Shown one piece after another: positions 33,118 to 41,390 of a stretch of DNA of 64,000 nucleotides. Position 1 is the first letter of the stretch, and every line of letters begins with the position of its first letter. The stretch is taken from NCBI GenBank assembly GCA_002482885.1, contig DLGW01000005.1:128533-192532 (forward strand), read 5' to 3'. Below the pieces are notes generated by a model. It was not told where the DNA came from, did no database searches, and saw only the letters and a list, made by a program, of their open reading frames with translations. The DNA is from Flavobacteriaceae bacterium UBA7684. Its GTDB lineage: Bacteria; Bacteroidota; Bacteroidia; Flavobacteriales; Flavobacteriaceae. Position numbers and translations under genes: made by a program.

Positions 33118-34245
33118 CTATAACAAACTCTTCAACGCTTCAAAAAACTCGTCGATGTGTTTTTTCTGAATGGTTAACGGAGGTAAAATTCTAATCAGGT
33201 TTTTGTTGTTGGCAGAACCTGTGAATATTTTTTTATCGTAAATTAATTTTTTTCTTAAATCAGCGGTGTCAAAATCAAATTCTAAGCCTAACATTAATCC
33301 ACGTCCTTTGATGTTTTTAACTTGTGGAAGTTCTTTGGCTTTTTCGGCAAAGTAAGCGCCAATTTCGGTAGCGTTTTGCATGAGGTTTTCTTTTTCAATC
33401 ACTTCTAAAACCGCTAAACCAGCAGCGCAAGCCAAGTGATTTCCGCCAAAAGTAGTACCTAACATACCATATTTAGCTTTGATGTTTGGGTGCGATAAAA
33501 TTCCTCCAATCGGGAAACCATTCCCCATGCCTTTAGCAATCGAAATTACATCGGGCACTATCGAAGGGTATTTTTGAAAAGCGAAAAATTGACCCGTACG
33601 TCCGTAACCAGCTTGTACTTCATCAGCAATAAAAAAGGCTTCGTATTTTTTAGCCAATAAAAAAGCACCTTCGTAAAATTCAGGCGTTGATTCATCTAAA
33701 CCACCTACACCTTGTATAAATTCAATAATAATAGCACAAACGTCACCTTTTTGTAATTCTTTCTCCAAGGCTTCTAAATCACCCAATGGTAAAAAAGTAA
33801 CCGCTTGTTGTTTATTGATAGGAGCGTTAATCGATGGATTATCGGTAGTAGCCACCGCAGCAGAAGTTCTTCCGTGAAAGGCATTTTTAAACGAAATGAC
33901 TCTGGCTTTATTAGTTTCGAATGAAGCTAATTTTAAAGCATTTTCATTGGCTTCGGCACCTGAATTACATAAAAACAAATTGTAATCGTCACAGCCCGAT
34001 AGTTTGCCTAATTTTTCAGCCAATTCTACCTGAATCGGATTTTGAATCGCATTGGAGTAAAAACCCAATTGGTTTAATTGAGTAGTGATTTTTTCTACAT
34101 AAGTAGGGTGGGTGTGTCCGATAGAGATTACCGCATGCCCGCCGTATAAATCTAAATATTGTTCGTTTTTATCGTCATAAACGTAAACGTCTTTACCCGC
34201 CACAGGGGTAATGTTATATAATGGATAAACGTCAAATAGTTTCAT
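33118..34245 (-). CDS. argD: N-acylornithine aminotransferase
   Basis: ArgD is a PLP-dependent class III aminotransferase acting on N-acylglutamate semialdehyde. The 375-residue protein starts MKLFDVYPLYNITPVAGKDV at 34245; a start 63 nt upstream would add an atypical tail. The PLP phosphate site is CNSGAEANENALKLA, FHGRTSAAVATT contains the conserved stacking region, ADEVQAGYGRTGQFFA the Asp that pairs with the cofactor nitrogen, and ISIAKGMGNGFPIGG the PLP-binding lysine. It follows the proC and argC genes on the same strand but is separated from proC by a lipoprotein gene, and ends at a strong terminator. Confidence 0.95.
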   Translation of the reverse strand: MKLFDVYPLYNITPVAGKDVYVYDDKNEQYLDLYGGHAVISIGHTHPTYVEKITTQLNQLGFYSNAIQNPIQVELAEKLGKLSGCDDYNLFLCNSGAEANENALKLASFETNKARVISFKNAFHGRTSAAVATTDNPSINAPINKQQAVTFLPLGDLEALEKELQKGDVCAIIIEFIQGVGGLDESTPEFYEGAFLLAKKYEAFFIADEVQAGYGRTGQFFAFQKYPSIVPDVISIAKGMGNGFPIGGILSHPNIKAKYGMLGTTFGGNHLACAAGLAVLEVIEKENLMQNATEIGAYFAEKAKELPQVKNIKGRGLMLGLEFDFDTADLRKKLIYDKKIFTGSANNKNLIRILPPLTIQKKHIDEFFEALKSLL

Positions 34246-34403
34246 AGAATGTTTGTTAAAATGATTACCGTGGGGCGGCTTTGCAAAGAAGCAGATTTCG
34301 GAGTACAAAAACTGTCAAAATACCACAAAAGTTGATGCGAGTTAGAATGTTCAATTAACCACTAACCCGCTTTTTTCGCAAAACTGCTGTTACAGGTCTT
34401 TTT

Positions 34404-35006
34404 TTAATTTAATAATTTACTTTTTGCCTTTTCAAATTCCTCTTTGGTTATTGTACCGTCATCTAAAAGTTTTTTTAATTCTTTAAGTTTTTCCTCTATA
34501 GAAGGTTGAATTTTATCATCTAAATTATTGATTTTATTCTTACAGCCAGAATATTCTATATAATAATTAAAATTTTTATAATCAATCTTTTTTATACCTT
34601 TTTCATTAACATCAGGTTTCCACCATGAACCATTTGCGCCGTCAACAATAACTCCGAATGGAATAGGTAACCATGGCCCTCCGTTTATTGTTAGACCTGT
34701 CCAGCCAATTAATGTTCCAAAAAATGCCCAACCACGAAAAGTTCTTTGTGTGAAATTTATAGTTTCTGATTCGCAACCTTCTTCCTTAATCGTAACAGAA
34801 AATTTATTGGCATCTTTTCTACTAACTTTAAAATTAGCCACACCAGTTCCTTGGTATTCACCATTATATTCAATTTTTGCTTGAGGATGGTCAATAACTA
34901 AAACCTTTGCATTGTATTTACTTCCACCAATTATAGTAGAACAGCTTGTGAAAGAAATTGTTAAAATAATTAATACAAAAAAGTAAAATAGGTTTCGATT
35001 TGTCAT
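34404..35006 (-). CDS. Lipoprotein with C-terminal SHOCT motif
   Basis: The 200-residue precursor begins MTNRNLFYFFVLIILTISFT and has the lipobox SFTSC, so it is probably lipid-anchored. The middle has PEGA-like short strands (VLVIDHPQAKIEYNGEYQGT), a Gly/Trp-rich hydrophobic stretch, and at the end a SHOCT module, EKLKELKKLLDDGTITKEEF, which is a short helical pair often found at protein C-termini. Function unknown. It sits between argD and proC, two genes that are normally neighbours, and so looks like an insertion into the cluster; its flanks are AT-rich spacers of about 150 nt. Confidence 0.8.
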   Translation of the reverse strand: MTNRNLFYFFVLIILTISFTSCSTIIGGSKYNAKVLVIDHPQAKIEYNGEYQGTGVANFKVSRKDANKFSVTIKEEGCESETINFTQRTFRGWAFFGTLIGWTGLTINGGPWLPIPFGVIVDGANGSWWKPDVNEKGIKKIDYKNFNYYIEYSGCKNKINNLDDKIQPSIEEKLKELKKLLDDGTITKEEFEKAKSKLLN

Positions 35007-35161
35007 AATATTTAGAATTTAAATAGATAAAATGGGTGTTATTTTTTTAAAATTTTGATTTGAATAATTGATAATGAGTTAAAAATGAATTTAGTAAATA
35101 TTATTTAAATTATCATTTTCATAATTTTTCACAGTATATTTTCGAAAATGACCTGTAACTC

Positions 35162-35956
35162 TTACATCGAAGGAATATGATTAATTTTTTCGAATGAGGC
35201 CACAATGCCTTTGATTAAGGAAGAACTTAAACCATTGTGTTCCATTTGGTTTAATCCTTCAATAGTACAACCACCAGGGGTAGTTACTTTGTCAATTTCT
35301 TCTTCCGGATGATTGCCTGAATTGATTAACAACGTAGCAGCTCCCATACAAGTGTACATGGATAATTTTTGTGCTTGTTCGGCATCAAATCCTAATTGAA
35401 TAGCGCCTTGGCTAGTTGCCCGAATCAATCGCATCCAAAATGCAATTCCGCTGGCGCAAATTACCGTAGCCGCTTGCATTTGTTCTTCAGGAATTTCTAA
35501 CGAAGTACCTAATTTGTTAAAGATAGCTTGTGCCAACACTACACGTTTTTGCCCTTTTTCGTTACTGCAAATACAAGTCATGGATTTACCTACCGAAATG
35601 GCGGTATTTGGCATCGAACGAATAATATATTGATTTAACCCAACCACCGATTCAATTTGTGAAATGGTAATACCTGTTACGGTAGAAATAATCACGTGTT
35701 TATCGGTTAGTAAATCTTTTACTTCGTTTAAAATATCTTCTAAATGACGGGGTTGTACCGAAAAAATTAAAATATCCGAATTTTTTACCGCCTCACGATT
35801 GTCAGACGTTACATATACTTTTCCGTATTCTTCCCAGTCCTTAATCGTATCTGATTCTCTTTTGGTTAAGTATAAAGAAGTATATGAATTACTGATGATT
35901 AAGCCTTTTCCTATGGATAAACCTAAATTTCCGGCACCGATTATCGCTATTTTCAT
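35162..35956 (-). CDS. proC: Pyrroline-5-carboxylate reductase
   Basis: ProC reduces pyrroline-5-carboxylate to proline. The 264-residue protein has the Rossmann start MKIAIIGAGNLGLSIGKGLI, NSDILIFSVQPRHLEDIL, IIRSMPNTAISVGKSMT, and the C-terminal TPGGCTIEGLNQME typical of the family. It follows argC by 3 nt on the same strand, so it is part of the arginine operon. In Bacteroidota this placement is common and suggests shared control of arginine and proline synthesis; proA and proB are not in this window. Confidence 0.93.
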   Translation of the reverse strand: MKIAIIGAGNLGLSIGKGLIISNSYTSLYLTKRESDTIKDWEEYGKVYVTSDNREAVKNSDILIFSVQPRHLEDILNEVKDLLTDKHVIISTVTGITISQIESVVGLNQYIIRSMPNTAISVGKSMTCICSNEKGQKRVVLAQAIFNKLGTSLEIPEEQMQAATVICASGIAFWMRLIRATSQGAIQLGFDAEQAQKLSMYTCMGAATLLINSGNHPEEEIDKVTTPGGCTIEGLNQMEHNGLSSSLIKGIVASFEKINHIPSM

Positions 35957-35959
35957 TTT

Positions 35960-36937
35960 CTAAAAATAATTAGCTTTTAATTTTAAACCTTCGTTTTCTG
36001 CCCAGCCAAACATTAAGTTCATATTGTGAATGGCTTGCCCCGAAGCGCCTTTGGTTAAATTATCAATCACACTGCTAATCAATAATTTATTACCGTGTTT
36101 GTGTAAATGAATCAAACATTTATTGGTGTTTACTGCTTGTTTCATGTGAATTTCACTATCGCTAACGGTAGTAAAAACAGCATCTTTATAATAGGTTTTA
36201 TAAATGTTTTTAGCTTCTTCAATAGTACCTTCAAAATGAGTATAAATCGAAGCAAAAATCCCTCTAGAGAAATTTCCTCTGAAAGGCATAAAAATTACTT
36301 CGTTGCTATAACCGTTTTGCAACTGTTGAAGTGTTTGATTAATTTCGCCTAAATGCTGATGGGTGAAAGGTTTGTAGTACGAAAAATTATTATCTCTCCA
36401 AGCAAAATGCGTGGTTTCAGACAATGATGTTCCCGCACCTGTTGCACCTGTTACGGCATTAATATGTACATCGTCGGTTAATTTTTTAGCATCTGCCAAT
36501 GGCAATAAAGCCAATTGAATAGCCGTAGCAAAACAACCTGGATTAGCAATGTATTGCGCTTTTTTAATGGCTTCTAAATTCAATTCAGGTAATCCGTAAA
36601 CGAATTCTTTACCTTCAAAAACAGCATCTTTGGTTAGTCTAAAATCATTACTTAAGTCAATAATTTTAGTGTGTGCCGCAAATTTGTTTTCTGATAAAAA
36701 ACTTTTAGAATTGCCATGTCCTAAACACAAAAACAAAACATCAACGTTTGTGTTTAAAGTGTTGGTGAACAACAAATCGGTTTCTCCGTTTAAATCTTGG
36801 TGAATTTTATGTACAGGATTTCCAGCATTGGATGTACTGTATACAAAATCAATATTTACTTGAGGATGATGAATTAATAATCTGATTAACTCACCAGCAG
36901 TGTAACCTGCGCCTCCTATAATTCCTACTTGTATCAT
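35960..36937 (-). CDS. argC: N-acylglutamyl-phosphate reductase
   Basis: ArgC reduces N-acylglutamyl phosphate to the semialdehyde with NADPH. The 325-residue protein starts MIQVGIIGGAGYTAGELIRL with the NADPH-binding GGAGYTAGEL motif, has ANPGCFATAIQLAL with the catalytic cysteine, and MPFRGNFSRGIFASI, which includes a typical substrate-binding region. The C-terminal DNLTKGASGQAIHNMNLMFG is the second hallmark. Its first base overlaps the last base of the argG stop, so translation is probably coupled. Proper name depends on whether the acyl group is acetyl or succinyl. Confidence 0.95.
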   Translation of the reverse strand: MIQVGIIGGAGYTAGELIRLLIHHPQVNIDFVYSTSNAGNPVHKIHQDLNGETDLLFTNTLNTNVDVLFLCLGHGNSKSFLSENKFAAHTKIIDLSNDFRLTKDAVFEGKEFVYGLPELNLEAIKKAQYIANPGCFATAIQLALLPLADAKKLTDDVHINAVTGATGAGTSLSETTHFAWRDNNFSYYKPFTHQHLGEINQTLQQLQNGYSNEVIFMPFRGNFSRGIFASIYTHFEGTIEEAKNIYKTYYKDAVFTTVSDSEIHMKQAVNTNKCLIHLHKHGNKLLISSVIDNLTKGASGQAIHNMNLMFGWAENEGLKLKANYF

Positions 36938-38121
36938 TATTCTCCGTTTACGTGGTAGTAAATTTTACTTTGATTGGCAGACAGTTTAATGAATCCTTTG
37001 GCTTCTTCGGCTGTCCAACCTTTATTCATTTCGCCATAACTTCCGAAAGAAGCATTCATTAAATCGTTTTTAGATGAAATACCATCAATCGCAAAACGAT
37101 AAGGATGTAAACTCACAAATACATCGCCGTTTACATTCTTTTGTGAATCAATTAAAAACGCTTCTATGTTACGCATCACTGCATCTAAATATTGCCCTTC
37201 GTGTAACAACATACCGTACCAGTTAGACAAATATTCTTTATGGTGTTGTTGCCATTTGCTTAATACGTGTTTTTCTAAGGTATGGTGCGCTTTAATGATG
37301 ATTAACGGCGCAGGAGCTTCAAATCCTACACGACCTTTAATACCAATAATAGTATCGCCTACGTGAATGTCTCTACCAATGGCATATTCCGAAGCTAAGT
37401 CATTTAGCTTTACAATATTGTTTACTGGTGAATCTGCTACATCATCAATTTTAACCAATTCTCCGTTTTCGAAAGTCAATTTCACTTTTGAAGATTCTGA
37501 TTTTTTCAATTGACTTGGGTAAGCGCTGTCAGGCAACGGTAAGTGCGAAGTAATGGTTTCGCTACCGCCCACACTGGTTCCCCATAATCCTTTGTTTACA
37601 GAATATTGAGCTTTTTCCCACGACATACTTACGCCGTGTCCTTTTAAATATTCAATTTCTTCCTGACGAGATAATTTTAAATCTCTGATTGGAGTGATGA
37701 TTTCAATTTCAGGAGCCAAAATTTGAAAAATCATATCAAAACGCACCTGGTCATTTCCTGCTCCGGTACTTCCGTGAGCAATATAACCCGCACCAATTTT
37801 TTTAGCAAAGTTTACAATTTCAATGGCTTGAACGATACGCTCGGCACTTACTGAAAGTGGATAAGTATTGTTTTTTAATACGTTACCAAAAATTAAGTAT
37901 TTAACAACCTTAGTGTAAAAAGTTTCAACAGCATCAATATTCTGATAAGAAGTTACGCCCAAGGCAAAGGCTTTCTTTTCAATTTCTTTTTTCTCTTCAA
38001 TTGTAAAACCACCTGTGTTAACGCTTACGGCATGCACTTCAAAACCTTGGTCTGCTGATAAATATTTGGCGCAATATGAAGTATCTAATCCTCCGCTGTA
38101 GGCTAAAACTAATTTTTTCAT
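36937..38121 (-). CDS. argG: Argininosuccinate synthase
   Basis: ArgG joins citrulline and aspartate using ATP to give argininosuccinate. The 394-residue protein begins MKKLVLAYSGGLDTSYCAKY with the PP-loop motif SGGLDTS, and has GYIAHGSTGAGNDQVRFD with the aspartate and citrulline contacts. EAPAPLIIIKAHHTLEKHVL is also typical of the family. It lies 34 nt after the GNAT gene and touches argC, so it belongs to the upstream arginine operon. No deviations are seen. Confidence 0.96.
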   Translation of the reverse strand: MKKLVLAYSGGLDTSYCAKYLSADQGFEVHAVSVNTGGFTIEEKKEIEKKAFALGVTSYQNIDAVETFYTKVVKYLIFGNVLKNNTYPLSVSAERIVQAIEIVNFAKKIGAGYIAHGSTGAGNDQVRFDMIFQILAPEIEIITPIRDLKLSRQEEIEYLKGHGVSMSWEKAQYSVNKGLWGTSVGGSETITSHLPLPDSAYPSQLKKSESSKVKLTFENGELVKIDDVADSPVNNIVKLNDLASEYAIGRDIHVGDTIIGIKGRVGFEAPAPLIIIKAHHTLEKHVLSKWQQHHKEYLSNWYGMLLHEGQYLDAVMRNIEAFLIDSQKNVNGDVFVSLHPYRFAIDGISSKNDLMNASFGSYGEMNKGWTAEEAKGFIKLSANQSKIYYHVNGE

Positions 38122-38155
38122 TATTCTTTACTTTTTAGTATCGTTTGATAAATAT

Positions 38156-38821
38156 TTATTTTTTCTTTTTTAAGAAAAGTGCTTGCTTGATTTTTTTTAA
38201 TCGCATTAAGACTTTTACATTAAAAGGATGATCTTTTATTTTTTCTTTTTTAGAATCCTCTGCCACATTTTTAGCTGCTTCCTCTTCCTTAGCTTTTTTC
38301 TCTTTTGGATCGTATAGCATTCCAGTACACAAACACATTTTGCGTTCGGTACGGGTTAAAATGTCAAAGTTTTTACAGGTTTGACATCCATTCCAAAAAG
38401 TAGGATCATCAGTTAGTTCACTAAAAGTTACTGGTCTGTAACCCAATTCATAATTGATTTTCATTACCGCTAATCCAGTGGTGATTCCAAATACTTTGGC
38501 GTCTGGATATAATTCCAATGAGTAATCAAAAATTTTCTTTTTTAGCGTTTTGGCCAACCCAATATTTCTAAAATCAGGGTGTACAATTAAGCCTGAGTGC
38601 GCCACGTATTTACCATGACTCCAAGCTTCTATGTAACAAAAACCAGCAAATTTTTCGCCATCTAAAGCAATAACAGCGTGGTTTTTTTCTAATTTAGAAA
38701 TAATATATTCTGGGGTACGCTTGGCAATACCGGTACCACGTACCTTTGCCGATTCTTCAATCGTATCGCAGATTAATTGAGCGTATTTTGTATGAGATTT
38801 ATTAGCAACAACAATTTCCAT
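38156..38821 (-). CDS. GNAT acetyltransferase with C-terminal Cys cluster, first gene of the arg operon
   Basis: The 221-residue protein has a GNAT domain (residues about 1-145): KFAGFCYIEAW, AHSGLIVHPDFRNIGLAKTL (strand 4, loop and pyrophosphate-binding R-x-x-G-x-A) and YPDAKVFGITTG. After this comes a cysteine cluster, NGCQTCKNFDILTRTERKMC then LCTGM, able to bind zinc, and a lysine-rich tail. It is the first gene before argG. Bacteroidota lack classical ArgA/ArgJ here, so this enzyme is the obvious candidate for the first step, N-acylation of glutamate; this role is inferred from position and domain. Confidence 0.85.
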   Translation of the reverse strand: MEIVVANKSHTKYAQLICDTIEESAKVRGTGIAKRTPEYIISKLEKNHAVIALDGEKFAGFCYIEAWSHGKYVAHSGLIVHPDFRNIGLAKTLKKKIFDYSLELYPDAKVFGITTGLAVMKINYELGYRPVTFSELTDDPTFWNGCQTCKNFDILTRTERKMCLCTGMLYDPKEKKAKEEEAAKNVAEDSKKEKIKDHPFNVKVLMRLKKIKQALFLKKKK

Positions 38822-39156
38822 TTGTTGGTATATTTTTTAGTAAAATAATCAGTAAATAATTTGATTTGTAAGGAACGGAAATGGACTCGCCTATTTCCAA
38901 AAAAATATCGCGCACCCTTACGGACGGCGAAAAGAACGCGGAAGCACAACAAAACTGGTTAAGGAAACCTTTGCAGCATCTTTTGAAGTGTATATGTTGT
39001 GATAAGTTTGCATTAAAATAAAGACTTGAAATTAATATAATCTACGTTTTTATTATAACGAATACACGTTTTAAAAATTTAGCGCAAATGTAAGTTTTTT
39101 TTATGAATTAAATTTAATTTTAGTTTTCTTTTGCACAATAATCAAAGTGTGAAACC
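38822..39156. other. Spacer between arg operon and pabB; probable long arg leader
   Basis: This 335-nt gap holds the 5' leader of the minus-strand arginine operon if the -7 element at 39085-39092 is used, about 260 nt long. Within it, GGAAAT and ATTTCC (38878-38899) flank a small loop, and the GC-richer stretch 38910-38950 contains CGCG motifs at both ends. Short frames through it on the plus strand look coincidental or a decayed gene end. No T-rich attenuator or anti-terminator was obvious to me. Confidence 0.45.
39085..39092 (-). promoter_or_regulatory. Putative -7 element upstream of the arg operon head
   Basis: The minus strand reads TACATTTG, an exact TAnnTTTG match, the same octamer as before argF' and aroC. 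It lies about 263 nt before the GNAT start, implying a long leader if it is active. Confidence 0.45.
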
Positions 39157-40449
39157 GTGCAAATGAGAACCTCTCGGAAATTTGAAATAAAAAATCCTAA
39201 AACAATAAAAGATCAATTGTTGCAATGGGGTAGTTATTGCCGAGAAGTCGTTTGGCTAGATTCCAATAATAATTCTTCGGAATATCAATCCTTTGAGGCG
39301 GTTTTAGCCGTGGATGCTTTTACGGCTATTCAAACTGATTATGTGGATGCTTTTAAAAAATTGCATGAATACCAAAAAAGTGTTCAAGATTGGATTTTTG
39401 GATACCTTACTTATGAGGTTAAAAATTCAATTGAAGATTTACACTCCAATAATTACGATGGTTTAGCATTTCCGGATTTGTTTTTTTTTCAGCCTAAAAA
39501 AATTATTTTTATTCAAAACAACCAATTGCATTTTGAGTATTTGAATTTTTGTTCCGACGAAATCGAAGAAGATTTTCAGACTATTGAAAGTTTATTTTTT
39601 CAAGAAATTTCACATCCTACAGCAATTTCTATTCAACAGCGCATCAGTAAAGAAGAATACTTACAAAAAGTACAGGCCTTACAAGAACATATTCACCGAG
39701 GGGATATTTATGAAGTGAATTTTTGTATGGAGTTTTTTGCAAAAAACGCTCCAATCAATCCTTTGAATACGTATCAAAAACTCAATCAAATTTCGCAAGC
39801 GCCTTTTTCGGTTTATTTTAAAAATCATCAACACTATTTACTGTGTGCTTCGCCAGAGCGTTATTTAAAAAAACAAGGCGAACAAATCATTTCGCAACCT
39901 ATCAAAGGAACGGCTCCTCGTTCTTTGGATGAATCTGTCGATAAATCCAACAAAGAACAATTACAACACAATTTAAAAGAACGCTCCGAAAATATCATGA
40001 TTGTAGATTTGGTTCGTAATGATTTGTCTAAAACGGCTCAAAAAGGAAGTGTGCAAGTACAAGAACTTTGTGGAGTGTACACTTACAAACAAGTGCATCA
40101 ATTGATTTCAACGGTCAGTTCCAAATTGCACTCCGATTATTCGCCTGTTTCTGCCATAGAAAGTACTTTTCCCATGGGAAGCATGACAGGAGCTCCTAAA
40201 ATATCAGCCATGCAACTCATTGAAAAATTCGAAGAAACCCAAAGGGGATTATACAGTGGAGCCGTAGGTTATTTTACCCCAACAGGCGATTTTGATTTCA
40301 ATGTAGTGATTCGAAGCATTTTGTATAATGCTAAAAATCAATATCTTTCATTTTCTTCGGGAAGTGCCATTACCGCTTTGTCGGTACCGGAACAAGAATA
40401 CCAAGAGTGTTTGCTTAAGGCACAAGCGATGAAAAATGTGTTAGAGTAA
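39157..40449 (+). CDS. pabB: Aminodeoxychorismate synthase component I
   Basis: PabB makes 4-amino-4-deoxychorismate from chorismate for folate synthesis. The 430-residue protein has the chorismate-binding core: SQPIKGTAPRSLDES, whose lysine (in PIKGT) separates PabB from anthranilate synthase TrpE (PIAGT). ENIMIVDLVRNDLSK, ESTFPMGSMTGAPK and GLYSGAVGYFTPTGDFDFN are the remaining conserved blocks. The N-terminal domain is short and divergent, which is common in Bacteroidota. The true start could be the ATG 6 nt in. It ends 1 nt from the convergent DUF2807 gene, with no terminator visible. Confidence 0.9.
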   Translation: MQMRTSRKFEIKNPKTIKDQLLQWGSYCREVVWLDSNNNSSEYQSFEAVLAVDAFTAIQTDYVDAFKKLHEYQKSVQDWIFGYLTYEVKNSIEDLHSNNYDGLAFPDLFFFQPKKIIFIQNNQLHFEYLNFCSDEIEEDFQTIESLFFQEISHPTAISIQQRISKEEYLQKVQALQEHIHRGDIYEVNFCMEFFAKNAPINPLNTYQKLNQISQAPFSVYFKNHQHYLLCASPERYLKKQGEQIISQPIKGTAPRSLDESVDKSNKEQLQHNLKERSENIMIVDLVRNDLSKTAQKGSVQVQELCGVYTYKQVHQLISTVSSKLHSDYSPVSAIESTFPMGSMTGAPKISAMQLIEKFEETQRGLYSGAVGYFTPTGDFDFNVVIRSILYNAKNQYLSFSSGSAITALSVPEQEYQECLLKAQAMKNVLE

Positions 40450-40450
40450 A

Positions 40451-41284
40451 TTATTTCTCTTCCTTATAAAGAATGGTTTTATTTAGAAATTCTTCAATTA
40501 ATATTTTTGGGGCACCGTACAAATGAATTTCTGCGTTGTTTTTAGCTTTCAGTCCAAAAATATCAGAAGCAAAAACGGAAATGTCGGCATGATTTTCTGC
40601 AATCAAAAAAGCTTCGGTATTGATTAGATTTTTAGCTGTTAATTGACCGTTTCCAGCCACGCGAATATTGGTGTTTTTACTATCTCCCTCAATAATTAAT
40701 TTGCCTTTGTCTAGTATCGATAATTCTAGTTTATCTGCCTTTACCAAAGTTTTAATTTGTGCATTTTGTTTAGATTGAAGATACACTTCATTAGCTTTTA
40801 TGTTGGCTTCTATTTTAGATTTATCGTTAGCAATTAGTTTGAATTTTTTAGCATTAATATTTAAGAAAGATTTTGAAAAGTCTTGATTGATAACTACTAA
40901 GGATGCTGTGTTTAATTCTTGAAAGGACTGAATAATAGATTCGTGTTTAGCCGTAATGCTTTTTAAACTATCGGTGTAGGTAATGGTGATTTTTAAGTCT
41001 TTGTATAAAGTAATGGTTTTGGAAGTGTATAATCTTACTTTATTACCAAAAGACTCTACAATAATGAATTCGTGTAGGTTGTCGTCTGCTTCGATTTCCA
41101 CTTTGTTTTCGGAACCTTTAATAAGATTAACGGTTAAGTTGTCTTCGGTTTCAAGATCGATTAAACTTTTAAGTAAGGTAAATTCCGTAGTTACATTTTT
41201 AGAACCTTTTACTTTGGGTTTATTTTGAGAGAAAGATAATGAATGGAAAAATAAAATTATCAAAAGACAAAAAATCTTATTCAT
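40451..41284 (-). CDS. DUF2807 (head GIN domain) secreted protein
   Basis: The 277-residue protein begins with a signal peptide (MNKIFCLLIILFFHSLSFSQ) and has the repetitive beta structure of the DUF2807 head GIN domain: short strands such as LTVNLIKGSENKVEIEADDN, IKTLVKADKLELSILDKGK and INTEAFLIAENHADISVFAS, expected to form a right-handed beta-helix. Function unknown; such proteins are usually in the periplasm or outer membrane of Bacteroidota. A -7-like element lies just upstream. It is convergent with pabB. Confidence 0.85.
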   Translation of the reverse strand: MNKIFCLLIILFFHSLSFSQNKPKVKGSKNVTTEFTLLKSLIDLETEDNLTVNLIKGSENKVEIEADDNLHEFIIVESFGNKVRLYTSKTITLYKDLKITITYTDSLKSITAKHESIIQSFQELNTASLVVINQDFSKSFLNINAKKFKLIANDKSKIEANIKANEVYLQSKQNAQIKTLVKADKLELSILDKGKLIIEGDSKNTNIRVAGNGQLTAKNLINTEAFLIAENHADISVFASDIFGLKAKNNAEIHLYGAPKILIEEFLNKTILYKEEK

Positions 41285-41304
41285 ATCAATAGTTTAAGTT
41301 ACTA

Positions 41305-41312
41305 CAAACTTA
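41305..41312 (-). promoter_or_regulatory. Putative -7 element for the DUF2807 gene
   Basis: The minus strand reads TAAGTTTG, matching TAnnTTTG, 20 nt before the ATG. Confidence 0.5.
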
Positions 41313-41357
41313 ATTCTTTTATGTAAAGATTGAAATCTAATATTCTATATAAAATCA

Positions 41358-41365
41358 TAAATTTG
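41358..41365 (+). promoter_or_regulatory. Putative -7 element for the HD phosphohydrolase gene
   Basis: TAAATTTG matches TAnnTTTG and lies 25 nt before the GTG start at 41391. Confidence 0.5.
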
Positions 41366-41390
41366 CTTTCTTAAAACAATATATAATCTG

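Noticed and set aside
34246..34308. N-terminal extension of ArgD
   Set aside because: It adds an atypical leader before the conserved MKLFDVYPLYN start.
38881..39021. Short plus-strand frame of 46 codons starting MDSPISKKIS, and an overlapping frame reading HPYGRRKERGSTTK
   Set aside because: No ribosome context, family or conserved pattern that I know. It could be a decayed gene end or a structured repeat, but I cannot support a gene.
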